From contig JAVHWA010000074.1 in the NCBI GenBank assembly GCA_032160165.1, positions 1 to 64,000 of the forward strand: 64,000 bases of DNA. The letters run 5' to 3'. The position numbers and the translations under genes were made by a program. Below, one piece after another: positions 49,689 through 60,200 of the stretch (its first letter is position 1; each line of letters begins with the position of its first letter). The DNA is from QHXM01 sp032160165. Its GTDB lineage: Bacteria; Acidobacteriota; Blastocatellia; Pyrinomonadales; Pyrinomonadaceae. Under the pieces are notes generated by a model. The model saw only the letters and a list, made by a program, of their open reading frames with translations, was not told the DNA's origin and did not search any database.

Positions 49689-49741
49689 ATCCGCGTGGCG
49701 GAACACCGGCTACTGCACTTTGTGGATCGGGCTGGAGCCCG
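49689..49741. repeat. Short REP-like palindromes upstream of the second PilZ gene
   Basis: ATCCGCGTGGCGGAAC (49689-49704, stem CCGC/GCGG) and CGGGCTGGAGCCCG (49728-49741) have the same design as the palindromes at 5410-5598, with a GC-rich stem and a small loop. They lie just upstream of the minus-strand gene ending in the start at 49660. Confidence 0.45.
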
Positions 49742-49783
49742 TTCCCCAATTGGTCTTTCATCATCAAAGACCGGATTGATCCG

Positions 49784-50368
49784 CTAGCAAGCGGCTCTCA
49801 CAACATAGACCTTCTTCACCATAGTATAAACAATGAATCCGAGGAAAGCTCCCATTGTGTTCAAGAGAACGTCGTCGATGTCGCTCGACCTCACGCTGCC
49901 AAGCAATCCGAACAACAGTTGGGCCACCTCAATGCCTACGGACGAGATCAAGGCGACCAGCATAACCTTTTTCAGCGAGCGAAAGTTCTTAGATACCAGC
50001 GGCAGCAGCCCTCCCAGGGGGAGAAACAGCAAAATGTTTCCCACGATGTTCTGCACGCAGAGTCGCACCATCGGATCCTGGCGTCCTGCGCGATGCGCGA
50101 ACATGCATTTCAGAGACTTGATTACCGGAACTACGTTTATGTCACTCGAGCCGGGAACCCTGGACATCGACATTCGCAGAGGGACTATTGTGACGGACAT
50201 GACGACTAAGGCATATAAAAAGAACGAGCCGAGAAGCAGCTCCCGTTTCATCGAGGTGGCTTCACCCAGCCTTCTTCTCGAGATATTGATGACTACCCTG
50301 GCAGCGATCCAGACGGGAAAACAGATTAGCGTCGATAGGATGATCGCTCGGGCTAACTGAGTGAGCAT
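49784..50368 (-). CDS. VanZ-like family membrane protein
   Basis: The 194-residue protein has four or five membrane helices and the VanZ-family core: 'LLLGSFFLYALVVMSVTIVP', 'IVGNILLFLPLGGLLPLVSK', 'ALISSVGIEVAQLLFGLLGS' and 'RSSDIDDVLLNTMGAFLGFI'. 'NILLF.P.G' and 'RS.DIDD...NT.GA..G' are the family signatures. VanZ gives low-level teicoplanin resistance in enterococci, but most members have no proven function. It is followed 29 bases downstream, on the same strand, by nothing else; acs lies upstream and ends just beyond. Confidence 0.85.
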   Translation of the reverse strand: MLTQLARAIILSTLICFPVWIAARVVINISRRRLGEATSMKRELLLGSFFLYALVVMSVTIVPLRMSMSRVPGSSDINVVPVIKSLKCMFAHRAGRQDPMVRLCVQNIVGNILLFLPLGGLLPLVSKNFRSLKKVMLVALISSVGIEVAQLLFGLLGSVRSSDIDDVLLNTMGAFLGFIVYTMVKKVYVVRAAC

Positions 50369-50397
50369 AATCGTCGTCGTTCATCGCCCTTGATCCC

Positions 50398-52353
50398 TTA
50401 CTCTTCTTCTGTGCGCAACTTCTCCAGCACCGAAAAGTCTTCGAGCGTGGTAGTGTCCCCGGCGACTGCGCCGCTGGTGGCTATCTCGCGTAACAGCCGG
50501 CGCATGATCTTGCCTGACCGCGTCTTGGGAAGCTGATCCGTGAATCGTATCTCATCCGGTCGAGCGAGAGCTCCGATCTCGCGAGCAACGTGCGCTCGCA
50601 ATTCTTCCTTGAGAGAATCGGTGGACTCGTGCGTGCCTTCGAGGGTGACAAAGGCGACGATTCCCGACCCTTTTAACTCGTCCGGCCGGGCGACCACCGC
50701 TGCCTCGGCGACAGCCGGGTGCGAGACGAGAGCGCTTTCGACCTCCGCAGTCCCCAGCCGGTGGCCGCTGACATTGATTACGTCGTCCACTCGACCCATG
50801 ATCCAATAGTAGCCGTCCGCGTCGCGTCGCGCGCCATCGCCGGCGAAGTACACTCCTTCGATCTCCGACCAGTACTGCTTGCGATAGCGATCATCGTCTC
50901 CCCAGATCGTTCGCAACATCGAGGGCCAGGGTCGCTTGATAACCAGGTAGCCGCCTTCGTTGTTATCGACCGGCTGACCGCTGCGAGTCATCACATCAAC
51001 GTCGATACCCGGAAGCGGTTTCGTGGCTGAGCCGGGCTTGGTCGACACTGCGCCGGGAACGGGAGCAATCATGATCGCCCCTGTCTCAGTCTGCCACCAT
51101 GTATCGACGATCGGACAGCGGCTCTTGCCGATTATTTCCCGGTACCACATCCACGCTTCGGGATTTATGGGCTCCCCTACGGTTCCCAACAGTCGCAAGC
51201 TGGACAGGTCATGTTTAAGCGGCCACTGCTCGCCCCATTTGATGAAGGCGCGGATTGCAGTTGGGGCCGTGTAAAAAATATTGACGCGATGACGCTCGAT
51301 GATGCTCCAGAAGCGGTCCGGTTCCGGATGATTGGGCGCTCCTTCGTACATCAAAACTGTAGCGCCGTTCGAAAGGGGACCATAGACCACATACGAATGT
51401 CCGGTTACCCAACCGATATCGGCTGTGCACCAATAGATGTCCTCGTCTTTGAGATCGAAGACCCATTGCGAGGTCATATGGCACTGTAAGAGATAGCCTG
51501 CTGTCGTATGCAGGATGCCCTTTGGCTTACCGGTTGTTCCGGACGTGTAAAGAATGTAGAGAGGGTGTTCGCTATCGAGCGCTTCGGCGGCGCAGTTCGC
51601 GTCGGCGATTTCCATCAGCTCGTGCCACCAGTGATCGCGTCCCGGCTCCATATGAACAGCCGTACCGGTTCGGCGCACGACGATACAGGCCTTAACCGTG
51701 GGACACTCCTTCAAAGCAGCATCGACTGCGGGCTTAAGTTTCACTTCGCCGCCGCGACGCCACCCCCCGTCGGCCGTCACAACCAGCTTACATCCCGCGT
51801 CGTTGATCCGGTCGATCAAAGCAGCGGCAGAAAATCCGCCGAAGATAATCGAATGGGTTGCTCCCAGGCGCGCGCATGCCAGCATCGCGATAGCCAGTTC
51901 GGGAACCAGTGGCATATAGATGGCCACGCGATCGCCCTTCTCGATACCGGACCGCTTAAGCACGTTAGCGAACCGGCACACGTCGGTATGAAGTTGTTGA
52001 TATGTGAACGTGCGCGTGTCGCCCGGCTCGCCTTCCCAAATGATTGCAGCCTTGTTTCGTCGCCAGGTTGAGAGGTGACGGTCGAGGCAGTTGTACGAGA
52101 CATTTAGCTTGCCGCCCACGAACCATTTTGCGTGCGGGAGGTCCCATTCAAGTACGGTATTCCACTTTTCAAACCAGTGTAGCTCTTCCGCCATACGCCC
52201 CCAGAAAGTCTCAGGCGATTCAAGAGCCTCAGCGCGCAGGCGCTCGTACGCTTCCACCGAATCGATCGACGCCCTGAGTCTGAATTCCTCGGGCGGTTGA
52301 AAGACTCTTTCTTCGTGAAGCACCGATTCTATGTTTGATGTTGTGGAAGACAT
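50398..52353 (-). CDS. acs: Acetyl-CoA synthetase (AMP-forming)
   Basis: The 651-residue enzyme activates acetate to acetyl-CoA through acetyl-AMP. The ATP/AMP motifs are 'LYILYTSGTTGKPKGILHTT', 'YWCTADIGWVTGHSYVVYGP' and 'VDTWWQTETGAIMIAPVPG'; 'MGRVDDVINVSGHRLGTAEV' is the hinge/A8 motif and 'KTRSGKIMRRLLREIA' contains the Lys that is regulated by acetylation in other bacteria. ATG 52353 is supported by GAGGGTC upstream on the minus strand. Length and motifs are standard, so this is a functional Acs. No regulator is adjacent apart from the GntR-type gene 0.9 kb away. Confidence 0.96.
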   Translation of the reverse strand: MSSTTSNIESVLHEERVFQPPEEFRLRASIDSVEAYERLRAEALESPETFWGRMAEELHWFEKWNTVLEWDLPHAKWFVGGKLNVSYNCLDRHLSTWRRNKAAIIWEGEPGDTRTFTYQQLHTDVCRFANVLKRSGIEKGDRVAIYMPLVPELAIAMLACARLGATHSIIFGGFSAAALIDRINDAGCKLVVTADGGWRRGGEVKLKPAVDAALKECPTVKACIVVRRTGTAVHMEPGRDHWWHELMEIADANCAAEALDSEHPLYILYTSGTTGKPKGILHTTAGYLLQCHMTSQWVFDLKDEDIYWCTADIGWVTGHSYVVYGPLSNGATVLMYEGAPNHPEPDRFWSIIERHRVNIFYTAPTAIRAFIKWGEQWPLKHDLSSLRLLGTVGEPINPEAWMWYREIIGKSRCPIVDTWWQTETGAIMIAPVPGAVSTKPGSATKPLPGIDVDVMTRSGQPVDNNEGGYLVIKRPWPSMLRTIWGDDDRYRKQYWSEIEGVYFAGDGARRDADGYYWIMGRVDDVINVSGHRLGTAEVESALVSHPAVAEAAVVARPDELKGSGIVAFVTLEGTHESTDSLKEELRAHVAREIGALARPDEIRFTDQLPKTRSGKIMRRLLREIATSGAVAGDTTTLEDFSVLEKLRTEEE

Positions 52354-52480
52354 GACCCTCTTGTAACCCTTCTGCTGATTGTAGGCGCGCACCGATCGTT
52401 CTGAGGAATAGGGAACTACTGCCCTTGCGAACTTTCGTCTTGTGTATCACAGAACCAAGTGGTGCGACAATAAGATGACC

Positions 52481-52510
52481 TCAATTAAGCCAGATTATTT
52501 GGCGTATAAT
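52481..52510 (+). promoter_or_regulatory. Possible -10 element upstream of the small lipoprotein gene
   Basis: A consensus TATAAT lies at 52505-52510, 59 bases before the ATG at 52570. The upstream half (TCAATT near 52481-52486) is a poor -35, so only the -10 is convincing. Confidence 0.3.
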
Positions 52511-52569
52511 CCTCGACCGATCCGTTCTGCGACGTAGCGGACACACAGACAATGGAGGTATCGAACATT

Positions 52570-52992
52570 ATGAACCTATCGAAGCATGGTCTGACCGTTC
52601 AGCTTGCCGCGGGAATTCTGTTGTTCGCGGGCTGCACCGCCGCGAAAACGGGAGGCAACACCAATGCACCCGGCGCAAACGCAGGCCCACAGCCATCCGC
52701 TTACGGAAGAGAGGTCGCACTGGACGAGGAGTTCAAGCTTGAGAAAGACGAAACAGTCGCGGTGAAGGCGACGAAGCTGACCGTGCAGCTAGAAGGTGTG
52801 AGACGAACTTGGTACGTCGACGGAAAGTCCGAGACGGTGGATGCAGACATACTGCTGACGCTGGATGGGATAGAACAGAGGCAATGGATTAGCTTCAAGA
52901 ACGGAATCCGAATCGGCGATTTTGTGGTTAAGTTGACCGCGGCGAATCCATTCGGAAAAAGCACGGCTACGCTCATCGTCCATCGCGTCTAA
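52570..52992 (+). CDS. Small lipoprotein of unknown function
   Basis: The 140-residue protein has a signal sequence ending in the lipobox 'LLFAGCTAAKTGGNT' (Cys near residue 22). A linker rich in Asn, Gly and Pro follows and then a beta-rich domain of about 95 residues ('EVALDEEFKLEKDETVAVKA', 'LTVQLEGVRRTWYVDGKSET', 'RIGDFVVKLTAANPFGKSTA'). No family is recognised; the fold looks immunoglobulin-like. ATG 52570 is chosen because GGAGG lies at about 52553-52557; the ATG at 52552 would overlap it. Confidence 0.65.
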   Translation: MNLSKHGLTVQLAAGILLFAGCTAAKTGGNTNAPGANAGPQPSAYGREVALDEEFKLEKDETVAVKATKLTVQLEGVRRTWYVDGKSETVDADILLTLDGIEQRQWISFKNGIRIGDFVVKLTAANPFGKSTATLIVHRV

Positions 52993-53039
52993 GGTTCTGG
53001 TCGGGAAATGAATTCCTGAGCTGCGAGGGAACGTGCGCT

Positions 53040-53117
53040 ATCCACGAATTCGCACTAACGAGCCACATGAAGCATCATGAAATCCACTTCGTGCGGTTTC
53101 GTGTGGGTTCGTGGATG
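53040..53117. repeat. Inverted repeat with 9-10 bp units (TTCGTGNGG) upstream of the GntR-type gene
   Basis: ATCCACGAATTCGCAC (53040-53055) faces CTTCGTGCGG TTTCGTGTGG GTTCGTGGAT (53088-53117). The right arm is built of three roughly 10-base units. The unit is longer than the heptamers of the other hairpins but the design is the same. Confidence 0.6.
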
Positions 53118-53226
53118 GTCCATTTGGCTCAGTCCACCTCTAACTTAATGATAATCCGAGAAACTCAAATGGTTTTGTAAAACGACCGCATGCGAACGAT
53201 CATCGCGCGTTGTTTCCAAGGCACAC

Positions 53227-54153
53227 ATGCGAATCTGGCTCTCTAAGAACAGCGAAGTTCCGGTACGCGAGCAACTGGCGTCCCAGGTAATCCTCGGCAT
53301 AGTAAGCTGGGACCTAAAGCCGGGTCAGAAATTGCCGAGCACCCGCGAGCTGGCGAGGCGCTTCAATATCCATTCGAACACGGTCAGCGCGGCGTATCGC
53401 GATCTGGCTGCGCGTGGCTGGGTCGAGTTGCGCAAGGGCAGCGGCATATATGTTCGCGAGCATCCGGGCAATGATCTGCTGCGCGCCGGAAGCGAACTGG
53501 ATCAACTGATCTCAGTCTTCCTGCAGGCGGCGCGCGATCGGGGTTACTCGTTAGCTGAGATCCAGACGCGGCTTAAACAATTGCTCGAGCTACAGCCACC
53601 GGACCATTTCCTCGTAATAGAATCCGATCCGGAGCTGCGACAGATTCTGGTAGCTGAAGTAAAGGATGCCACCGGATTTCGTGTATCCGGAGCCGGCCTG
53701 GAAGTCTGTGCCCAGCCAGCGATGCTTGCAGGCGCGGCGCCAGTCGCGCTCTACGGGCAGGAAGCTGAACGGGTGCGGGCGGCGCTTCCGGCGGGCACGC
53801 CTCTTCTGTTGCTTCATTCTCGATCCGTTCCTGCATCGATACAGGGAAAGCAGCCGCCGCCGGCGGACGCATTGGTCTCGGTGGTTTCGATCTGGCCGGA
53901 ATTTCTAAAGTGGTCGCGGACTATGCTGGTGGCAGCGGGCATAGATCCGTCGGCCCTCAGTCTTCGCGACGCGCGCGAGCGCGGCTGGCAAAGGGGGTTA
54001 AAGTCATCGGCCTTCGTCATCACAGACGCGGTGACGGCGCCGCAAATTCCGAAAGGCTGCGACGTGAGAGTGTTCCGGCTGATCGCTGATGCATCGGCCG
54101 CAGAGTTGCGCAGTTTTGTCGAAGAGTTCCTAGTGGAAGTGCCGGGGAAGTAG
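53227..54153 (+). CDS. GntR-family transcription regulator with an unrecognised C-terminal domain
   Basis: The 308-residue protein starts with a YtrA/GntR-type winged helix (residues 1-78): 'VPVREQLASQVILGIVSWDL', 'LPSTRELARRFNIHSNTVSA' (recognition helix) and the wing 'VELRKGSGIYVREH'. The rest (about 80-308) is not the aminotransferase domain of MocR proteins nor a UTRA/FadR domain. It starts with 'FLVIESDPELRQILVAEVKD', resembling receiver strand 1, and continues in an alpha/beta pattern ('PVALYGQEAERVRAALPAGT', 'SSAFVITDAVTAPQIPKGCD') that looks Rossmann-like or periplasmic-binding-like. A small-molecule effector is likely; which one is unknown. Confidence 0.78.
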   Translation: MRIWLSKNSEVPVREQLASQVILGIVSWDLKPGQKLPSTRELARRFNIHSNTVSAAYRDLAARGWVELRKGSGIYVREHPGNDLLRAGSELDQLISVFLQAARDRGYSLAEIQTRLKQLLELQPPDHFLVIESDPELRQILVAEVKDATGFRVSGAGLEVCAQPAMLAGAAPVALYGQEAERVRAALPAGTPLLLLHSRSVPASIQGKQPPPADALVSVVSIWPEFLKWSRTMLVAAGIDPSALSLRDARERGWQRGLKSSAFVITDAVTAPQIPKGCDVRVFRLIADASAAELRSFVEEFLVEVPGK

Positions 54154-54232
54154 CCTGACCGTGAGTGAGGCGCTGCCGATTGACGCCAACTGCTTCAACA
54201 GCCAGAAGTGCAGCTTGCATTTTGGGTGAGAT

Positions 54233-57200
54233 CTACTTCACCACAAACCTCGTCGGCGGCACTACGACGCGCGCTTCCGGGTTGTAGTAATCATACAGAA
54301 GTGAGGGCGCGCTCTGGGCCGTAAGGCCGAAGCGGGTACGAAACTTGAACTCGAACTTTGTCCCACCGGCCTGCGGCCACAGATAAACGATCAATCGATC
54401 AGGAAGCACATCGTACCGGCTAAGGCTCCAGCCAGAGTCCGTCATCGCTCGCTCGAGTGATGCCCGATCGACATCTGCACCCGGTGGCAGACCGATCTCC
54501 GCCAACAGCATTCCTCCATAATTCCGGCCCACAGCTTCGACCTTGCAAACGATCTCTTCATTAATAGCCGTCTGGTTCTTGCTGAACGACACCGCGAGAT
54601 TGAGCGGACTGTTCGCCGCATTTGCTCGGTGCGCCGCTTGCGCGTAGGACCAGGGAACGTAGAAGGTCGAGACCGCCTGGACGGAGGCCAGCCGCGAAGC
54701 CTTGTTTCGACGCAACTCAACCGTATTGGCTCCCGGTGCAAGCAATGGGCCGATATCGACAAGGATCGGATTATTCAAGCGCCCCGCAGGGATTGAGACA
54801 GATGCAGCCGAACGCCCGTTGACAGATATCTCGACGAGGCCATCGCCGCCTGCAGCCAGCGCATTTCCCGGATCCTGATTAGAGAATATCGTGACCAGCG
54901 CGTTAAGCACGTTGACGGTCGCTTGTGTCGATTCCCAAACCCCATAACGGTCCTTCTGTCGAATCAGATAGAGCAGACCGCCGTCAAGCAATTGCGGAAT
55001 TCGGATTGCGGACCGCGGATTAACTGAGTCCCCGTCTTCCAATGTGCAATCCGCATTTCGCAATCCGCAATATCTGTTGAGCGCTTGCAATACGATCGCG
55101 GTGGTTTCGATTCGCGCGGCCCGTCCCCAACCGTGGAAGGGCGTGCCCGTTTCAATGTCCCACGAGATGGTGCCATCGGCCTGCTTTTGCGACAGCCTCC
55201 GGAGTTTGGCGATAGCGATTCCTGTCTGGGAAACCTCACCCGAGTCGCTCGCGGCCAGAACATAAGAAGCAAGCACGTACGGATCGTTTGCTCCATCAAT
55301 CCGGAGCCTGAGAAAATCAAGTGCTCGCTTTAGCGCGGCCAAGGTTGGAGTTTGCACCGGGCCTGAGGTTGCGCTTTGAGATTTCTCGCCAACGCTGGAG
55401 CCGTTGGCTTCTCCACTTGCGATGATGCGGGCGAGGTAGGAGGTTAGGACAAGATCTTCGCTTGACGCGTTCTGGCTGGGTGCGTACTGCGAGGAAGAAC
55501 TCCAACTACCGTTTGCGAGTTGTTGCTTGATCAGAAAGTCGCGAGCACCATTTATGACGGCCTCGTCAACCTGCAGGAACTCGCGCGCGTCGATAAGAAA
55601 TCTCAGAGCGTATGCTGTCAATGCGAAGTTAGCTTCCTCCCGACCTCCCCAATACGAGAACCCTCCGCTCGCCGCTCGATAATTGAGTAGGCGCTTGTAG
55701 CCTTCGTCCAGGTACTGTTGGGCTTTGATGGAGATCGGCGATTGAAGGCCCATGCCTTTGTTGAAGCGTAGAATCAACAGGTTGGGATAGGTCGACGAGA
55801 TAGTCTGTTCGCCGCAGCCGTGAGGACGTTGAAGAATACCGTTTACGCTCTCTGCAACGTGCGACATTAGATTCGGGTAAATCTTCAGTTCGCCGCGTAA
55901 CGTTCCCTTTATTAGCTCCGTCGGAAGTTTGAGTTCGAGCAGTGTCGACTCATTCAGAATTCCGCTCGCCGTCACGGCACGCTCTTCGCCGTCCGGGTGG
56001 ACGGTCACGGGCTTTTCTATGGCGTCGTTTGCGTTCGAACCGATTGCGGTTATTCGCTGTTTCCCGTCATTGACTGACGAGATAGCGCGAAAGTCGAAAG
56101 TTTCACGAGAAGAATCGCCGGAAGGAACTTCACTGCGTTTGCGCTCAGGACCGAGCAGTGCGAACCATGCCTCGGGCTTTATCGTCAGCTCAATAGCCTG
56201 AGGCTTGTCCATGTAGTTTCGGAGCACCACCGGAAGCTGGATCTCGTCGCCTTCGGTGAGAACGCGTGGCGGATCGTGCTCTATGAAAAATGGTTGAAAG
56301 GCTCGAATCTCTTTTTCGATGACGCCGATCTCTCCATCAATAGTAGAACCAATCACCGCCATCTTCCACGTAGTGATGTTGTCGGCCAGTTTGAAATCAA
56401 TCTTAGCGCGCCCCTGCGAGTCTGTTTCGAGCGCAGGCTGCCAGACGAGCGTTTCGGGGAAGTATTCACGTAATCGCGGGGTCGACATTTGAATTGCCCC
56501 CGCGCTCTTTCCATATTCGGCCGAAAAGTTGTTCGTCCTGACGACTGAATAGCCGACCTCGGATTGTGTCGCGTTGATTAGTTCTCCTCTGCCAGACGTT
56601 ATCTCTACGGACGCGGAGGTACCCGCGACCGTCAGGTTCCCATCGAGCTTCGTGATATTCGACGAGCGTACGGGAACGTCATTTACGATGTACTGCTGAA
56701 ATCCCGGTGACTCGAATCTCACATTGTAAGTACCTGCCGGCAGGTTGCCGAGAGTGAATCGACCATTCTCATCAGTAGTCGTTTGGTAAACAACGGCGCT
56801 GGACAGATTGGTAGCCGTAACAGTTGCGTCCGGGACAACCGCGCCCTGCGGGTCTGTGATCGTTCCGGTGATCGCCCCACTCGCTCCGCCAAGCGTGGAC
56901 GTCGCATTGCCGCGCAGTGAATGCTGGCCCTTACTCAATGAGACGATCTGCGAACGGGAGAGAGCTGCGACATCGAAATCATCGGACGTGCCAGGCTTTC
57001 CGTCCGCACCCGCACTGCGAATGCGAATCAGATTGTTCTGCTGCGTCAGCGGCGACACCTCTGTCTGTTTCTTTGCAGCGTCTTCGTAGGTGGAGTACGT
57101 TTGAATGGTAAAGGGAACGCCAAAGCGAGGATCGCTCGAGGTGGCGACGTAGTAATTGTGTCCCCAGGGGTCTGGAGACTTGTCCAGATTGACGTGAGAT

Positions 57201-60200
57201 CGTTCCAGCGTTGCACTGAACTCCTTATCGGTTTGCGGAAAGAGTCCAGTCCACTTGTAGTGATCGGCGAGGGCAGCACTAATCTCCTCGCGCTTTTCGA
57301 AAAAATAATCTACGAATGCCGTCCAGACGACGAAATCATCCGATGACGCATCTCTACTCGTCTCAAACTTCCGATTTGGCCCGCCGCTCTTGACGGCTAC
57401 GGTAAAGTTCGTGCCGCTCAGGCCGAAGTCAAGCGCGAAGGGTTTCCCCCAACGGTCGTGCTGCGCGCTCCAATCAATGTTGCGTGCGGAAAGCTCGCTT
57501 TGCAGAATCTCTGCGCCGTGAACGTAGCCGCCCGTACGCTTGTGATATTGCCAGACCACGTCATTTAGTTTTTCGCCAAGAGGACGAAAGTACGGCCAGG
57601 CCGCGCGAGCTGCCAGGAAGTCGTCGTCGGTATCGAAACGCTTGTCCGCGCCCGCGCTCTCTATCTTCATGACATCGAGCTCGCGCTCCATATCGAAGGA
57701 GGCGCGAAAAGGCATGCCCCATGGATCTCTCTGCTGATCGAGATCGAGGCCCGCGTCAGCCAGCATTCGACGCAAGCTGGTCTCATCGGCCGGATACTCC
57801 ATCTTGGTCGAGTAGCGCGCGGCAAGGGCGTCCTCCGTCGGCTTAACCTGGCTGGCTATCAGCTTCGAGAAAATCTCACGCTGGTCAAGTGAGTATTCGC
57901 GACCGCCGAAGACGTGAGGCGAGTAGGAGCTACTGCTAAACAGGACCTCCGCGACCAAATCCATGCCTTCGGGTACAGGTTTCGAGAGATCCAGCTTGAT
58001 AAAATCCCTCGTGGTTAAGCCCGACAGCCCGCCTTCGTATCCGTTAAGACTGTTGTAGGCGTAATAGAAGCTATACTTCGAGCCGAACTCGTTATCGGTC
58101 CGCGCGCGTTCTTCTACGGCTTTGTCGAAGATGACCACGCCGAGCGCGCTTTCAATCGATCGACCCGCGGCGTCGCGCACCGTAAATTCCGCGTGCGCGT
58201 CTTCGCCGGGCTTGTATTCTGTTTGATCCAGGCGGATATCCAGTTTCAGATCGCGTTCGCGGGGATATAGCACGCTGTGCGCCGCAGAAGGGGTGTTGTA
58301 ACGGTCTTCGGAAAGCGAGCCGGAATAAGAGTAGGCAGTAATGAGTACATTGTCCTTGAAAGCTTTGCTGTAGGGGACGACGAGGGAAGCGCGGCCGTTG
58401 TGCAACTGCACAAGCGTGGACCGTATGACGGTCGGGCCTTGCCACACGTCGACGATGACCTTCATCTCAGGTTCGCTGGCCACGATTTGAGTTTGAAGAG
58501 GTTCGCCTTTGCGGTAGAGCGTCTTATCGGTGTCGATGCGTATGACCGGACGACTGTAATACGAAAACGAATTGGTCTGGCGTCCGCTTGTGCCCTTCGC
58601 ATCGTGCGCCAGAAAAGTGAGCGTCGTCTCGTCGCCGCTAACTTGCCGAGCGGGAACGACCAGGCTGCTCACTTTGGCGACCCCGTAGCGGTTCGTCTTG
58701 ATTGTTCTGAGTGGTTGTTCGTAGGAATTGAGAGTGGCGGCATCAGTGCTGGTGGTCGTCACGTCCGCGCTGATGGAAACTTCGCATTGAGCCGGAGTGC
58801 CGTCGGCGTAGTAAGTCGAGAGATAAAACCGTAAGGGAAAATCCGTGGTTTGGCTCGAATCCGCTTCTATGACGTAAACGTGAATCGCGCTCTTCGTCAG
58901 ACGGAGATCGAATCTATGTTGTTCCGTTCGATTGGTCGTCGGGTCCGTTACATAGGCAGCATAACTCAGATCGTGATAGCGCGAATAATCTTCCTTTAGT
59001 AGCTTGTCCGTCTCTTCCGCGAGATCGATGTTCGCCGTGAACACACCCCGCTCGTCCGCCTCGCCTTCGTATTCTCGTCCCTCACCCGTCTCCCACTTCT
59101 GTTCCTGGTAATTCCAGTGCCGCTCCGTCTCGCGAACTATGCGGACATGGCCGCGCTTTACGGGATGGCCGAAGAGATAGTCGGCGTGAACTTCGATAGC
59201 GGCGTTCTGTCCGGGAAGATAAAATGGATGATCAGGGTTCACCTGCACGGCGAAGTTTGGGAGGTCATAGCGACTGATCTTTACGTAGGTATAACCCTCG
59301 CTGTCGTCGTCTCCATCCAATGTGACTTTAATACTGTAACTGCCGAGGCGCAGGTTGTCGGGAATATTCCAATCCGCGCTGGCAACGCCGAACCGAGAGG
59401 TTTTGAGATCCGCATCGAACACGCTTTTGTTCTCAGGATCCTCGATTTCCAGGGTCGCTTCTCTGTCGCCTATTGCGTGTTTGGTCGCATCGAAGACCAG
59501 AGTGCGTATGTGAAGCGTCTGGCCAGGCTGGTAAATCGGTTTATCGGTGCTGACAAAGATCTGCGCTCCGCGGTCAACCTCCACCTCGTCTTCGGCCTCT
59601 TCGACGAGGAGACCCCGGCGCGCCACCACTTTCAAATCAATGTCGCCGTCGTCCTCAATCTTTTTCGGAAGATCAAAATCGAGCGCGGCGTAGCCCGCCG
59701 CGTCGGTCAGCCCAACTGCCTTCAGAGTTAGTTTCTGATCGCCGTTGTCGAGTTCCATGGTGCCCACGATGCTTGCGTCTTTAATGGCATGAGACGTGAT
59801 GGGATGGGTTGTGCGTACCTGGGCACGATAGCGTGTGCCCTCGCTCGCTCTTTTCGGCGAGACGACGCTTACATGAAAAAGATCGGGGGTGATCTCCGAT
59901 AGTGAAACGATTCCTTCCGCCTTTTCGGTTGGACCGGAAAACGGCAGGACCCTGTAACGCAGGCGATACCAGAGGATCTCGTCGCGGTCGGACGCATTTG
60001 CGTTGGACAGTTGCAGTGTGAGCGGAAGAGCAATCGCGCTTGTACCCTTCTTGAGGGTTTCGTCTCGCGCGGCAGTCGTTACTATTTTGCCTTCAGGATC
60101 CAGCACTTCGATAAAGATATGCGCCGGCAGCACCTGCCCTGTAGGGTTATCTACCGAGAGAGAAACGCTCGTCTGTTTATCCTCGAGCAGCACCCTGGTA

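Noticed and set aside
58277..59731. Plus-strand frames of 185 and 204 codons inside the alpha-2-macroglobulin gene
   Set aside because: They lie opposite conserved macroglobulin domains and have repetitive, non-protein-like composition.
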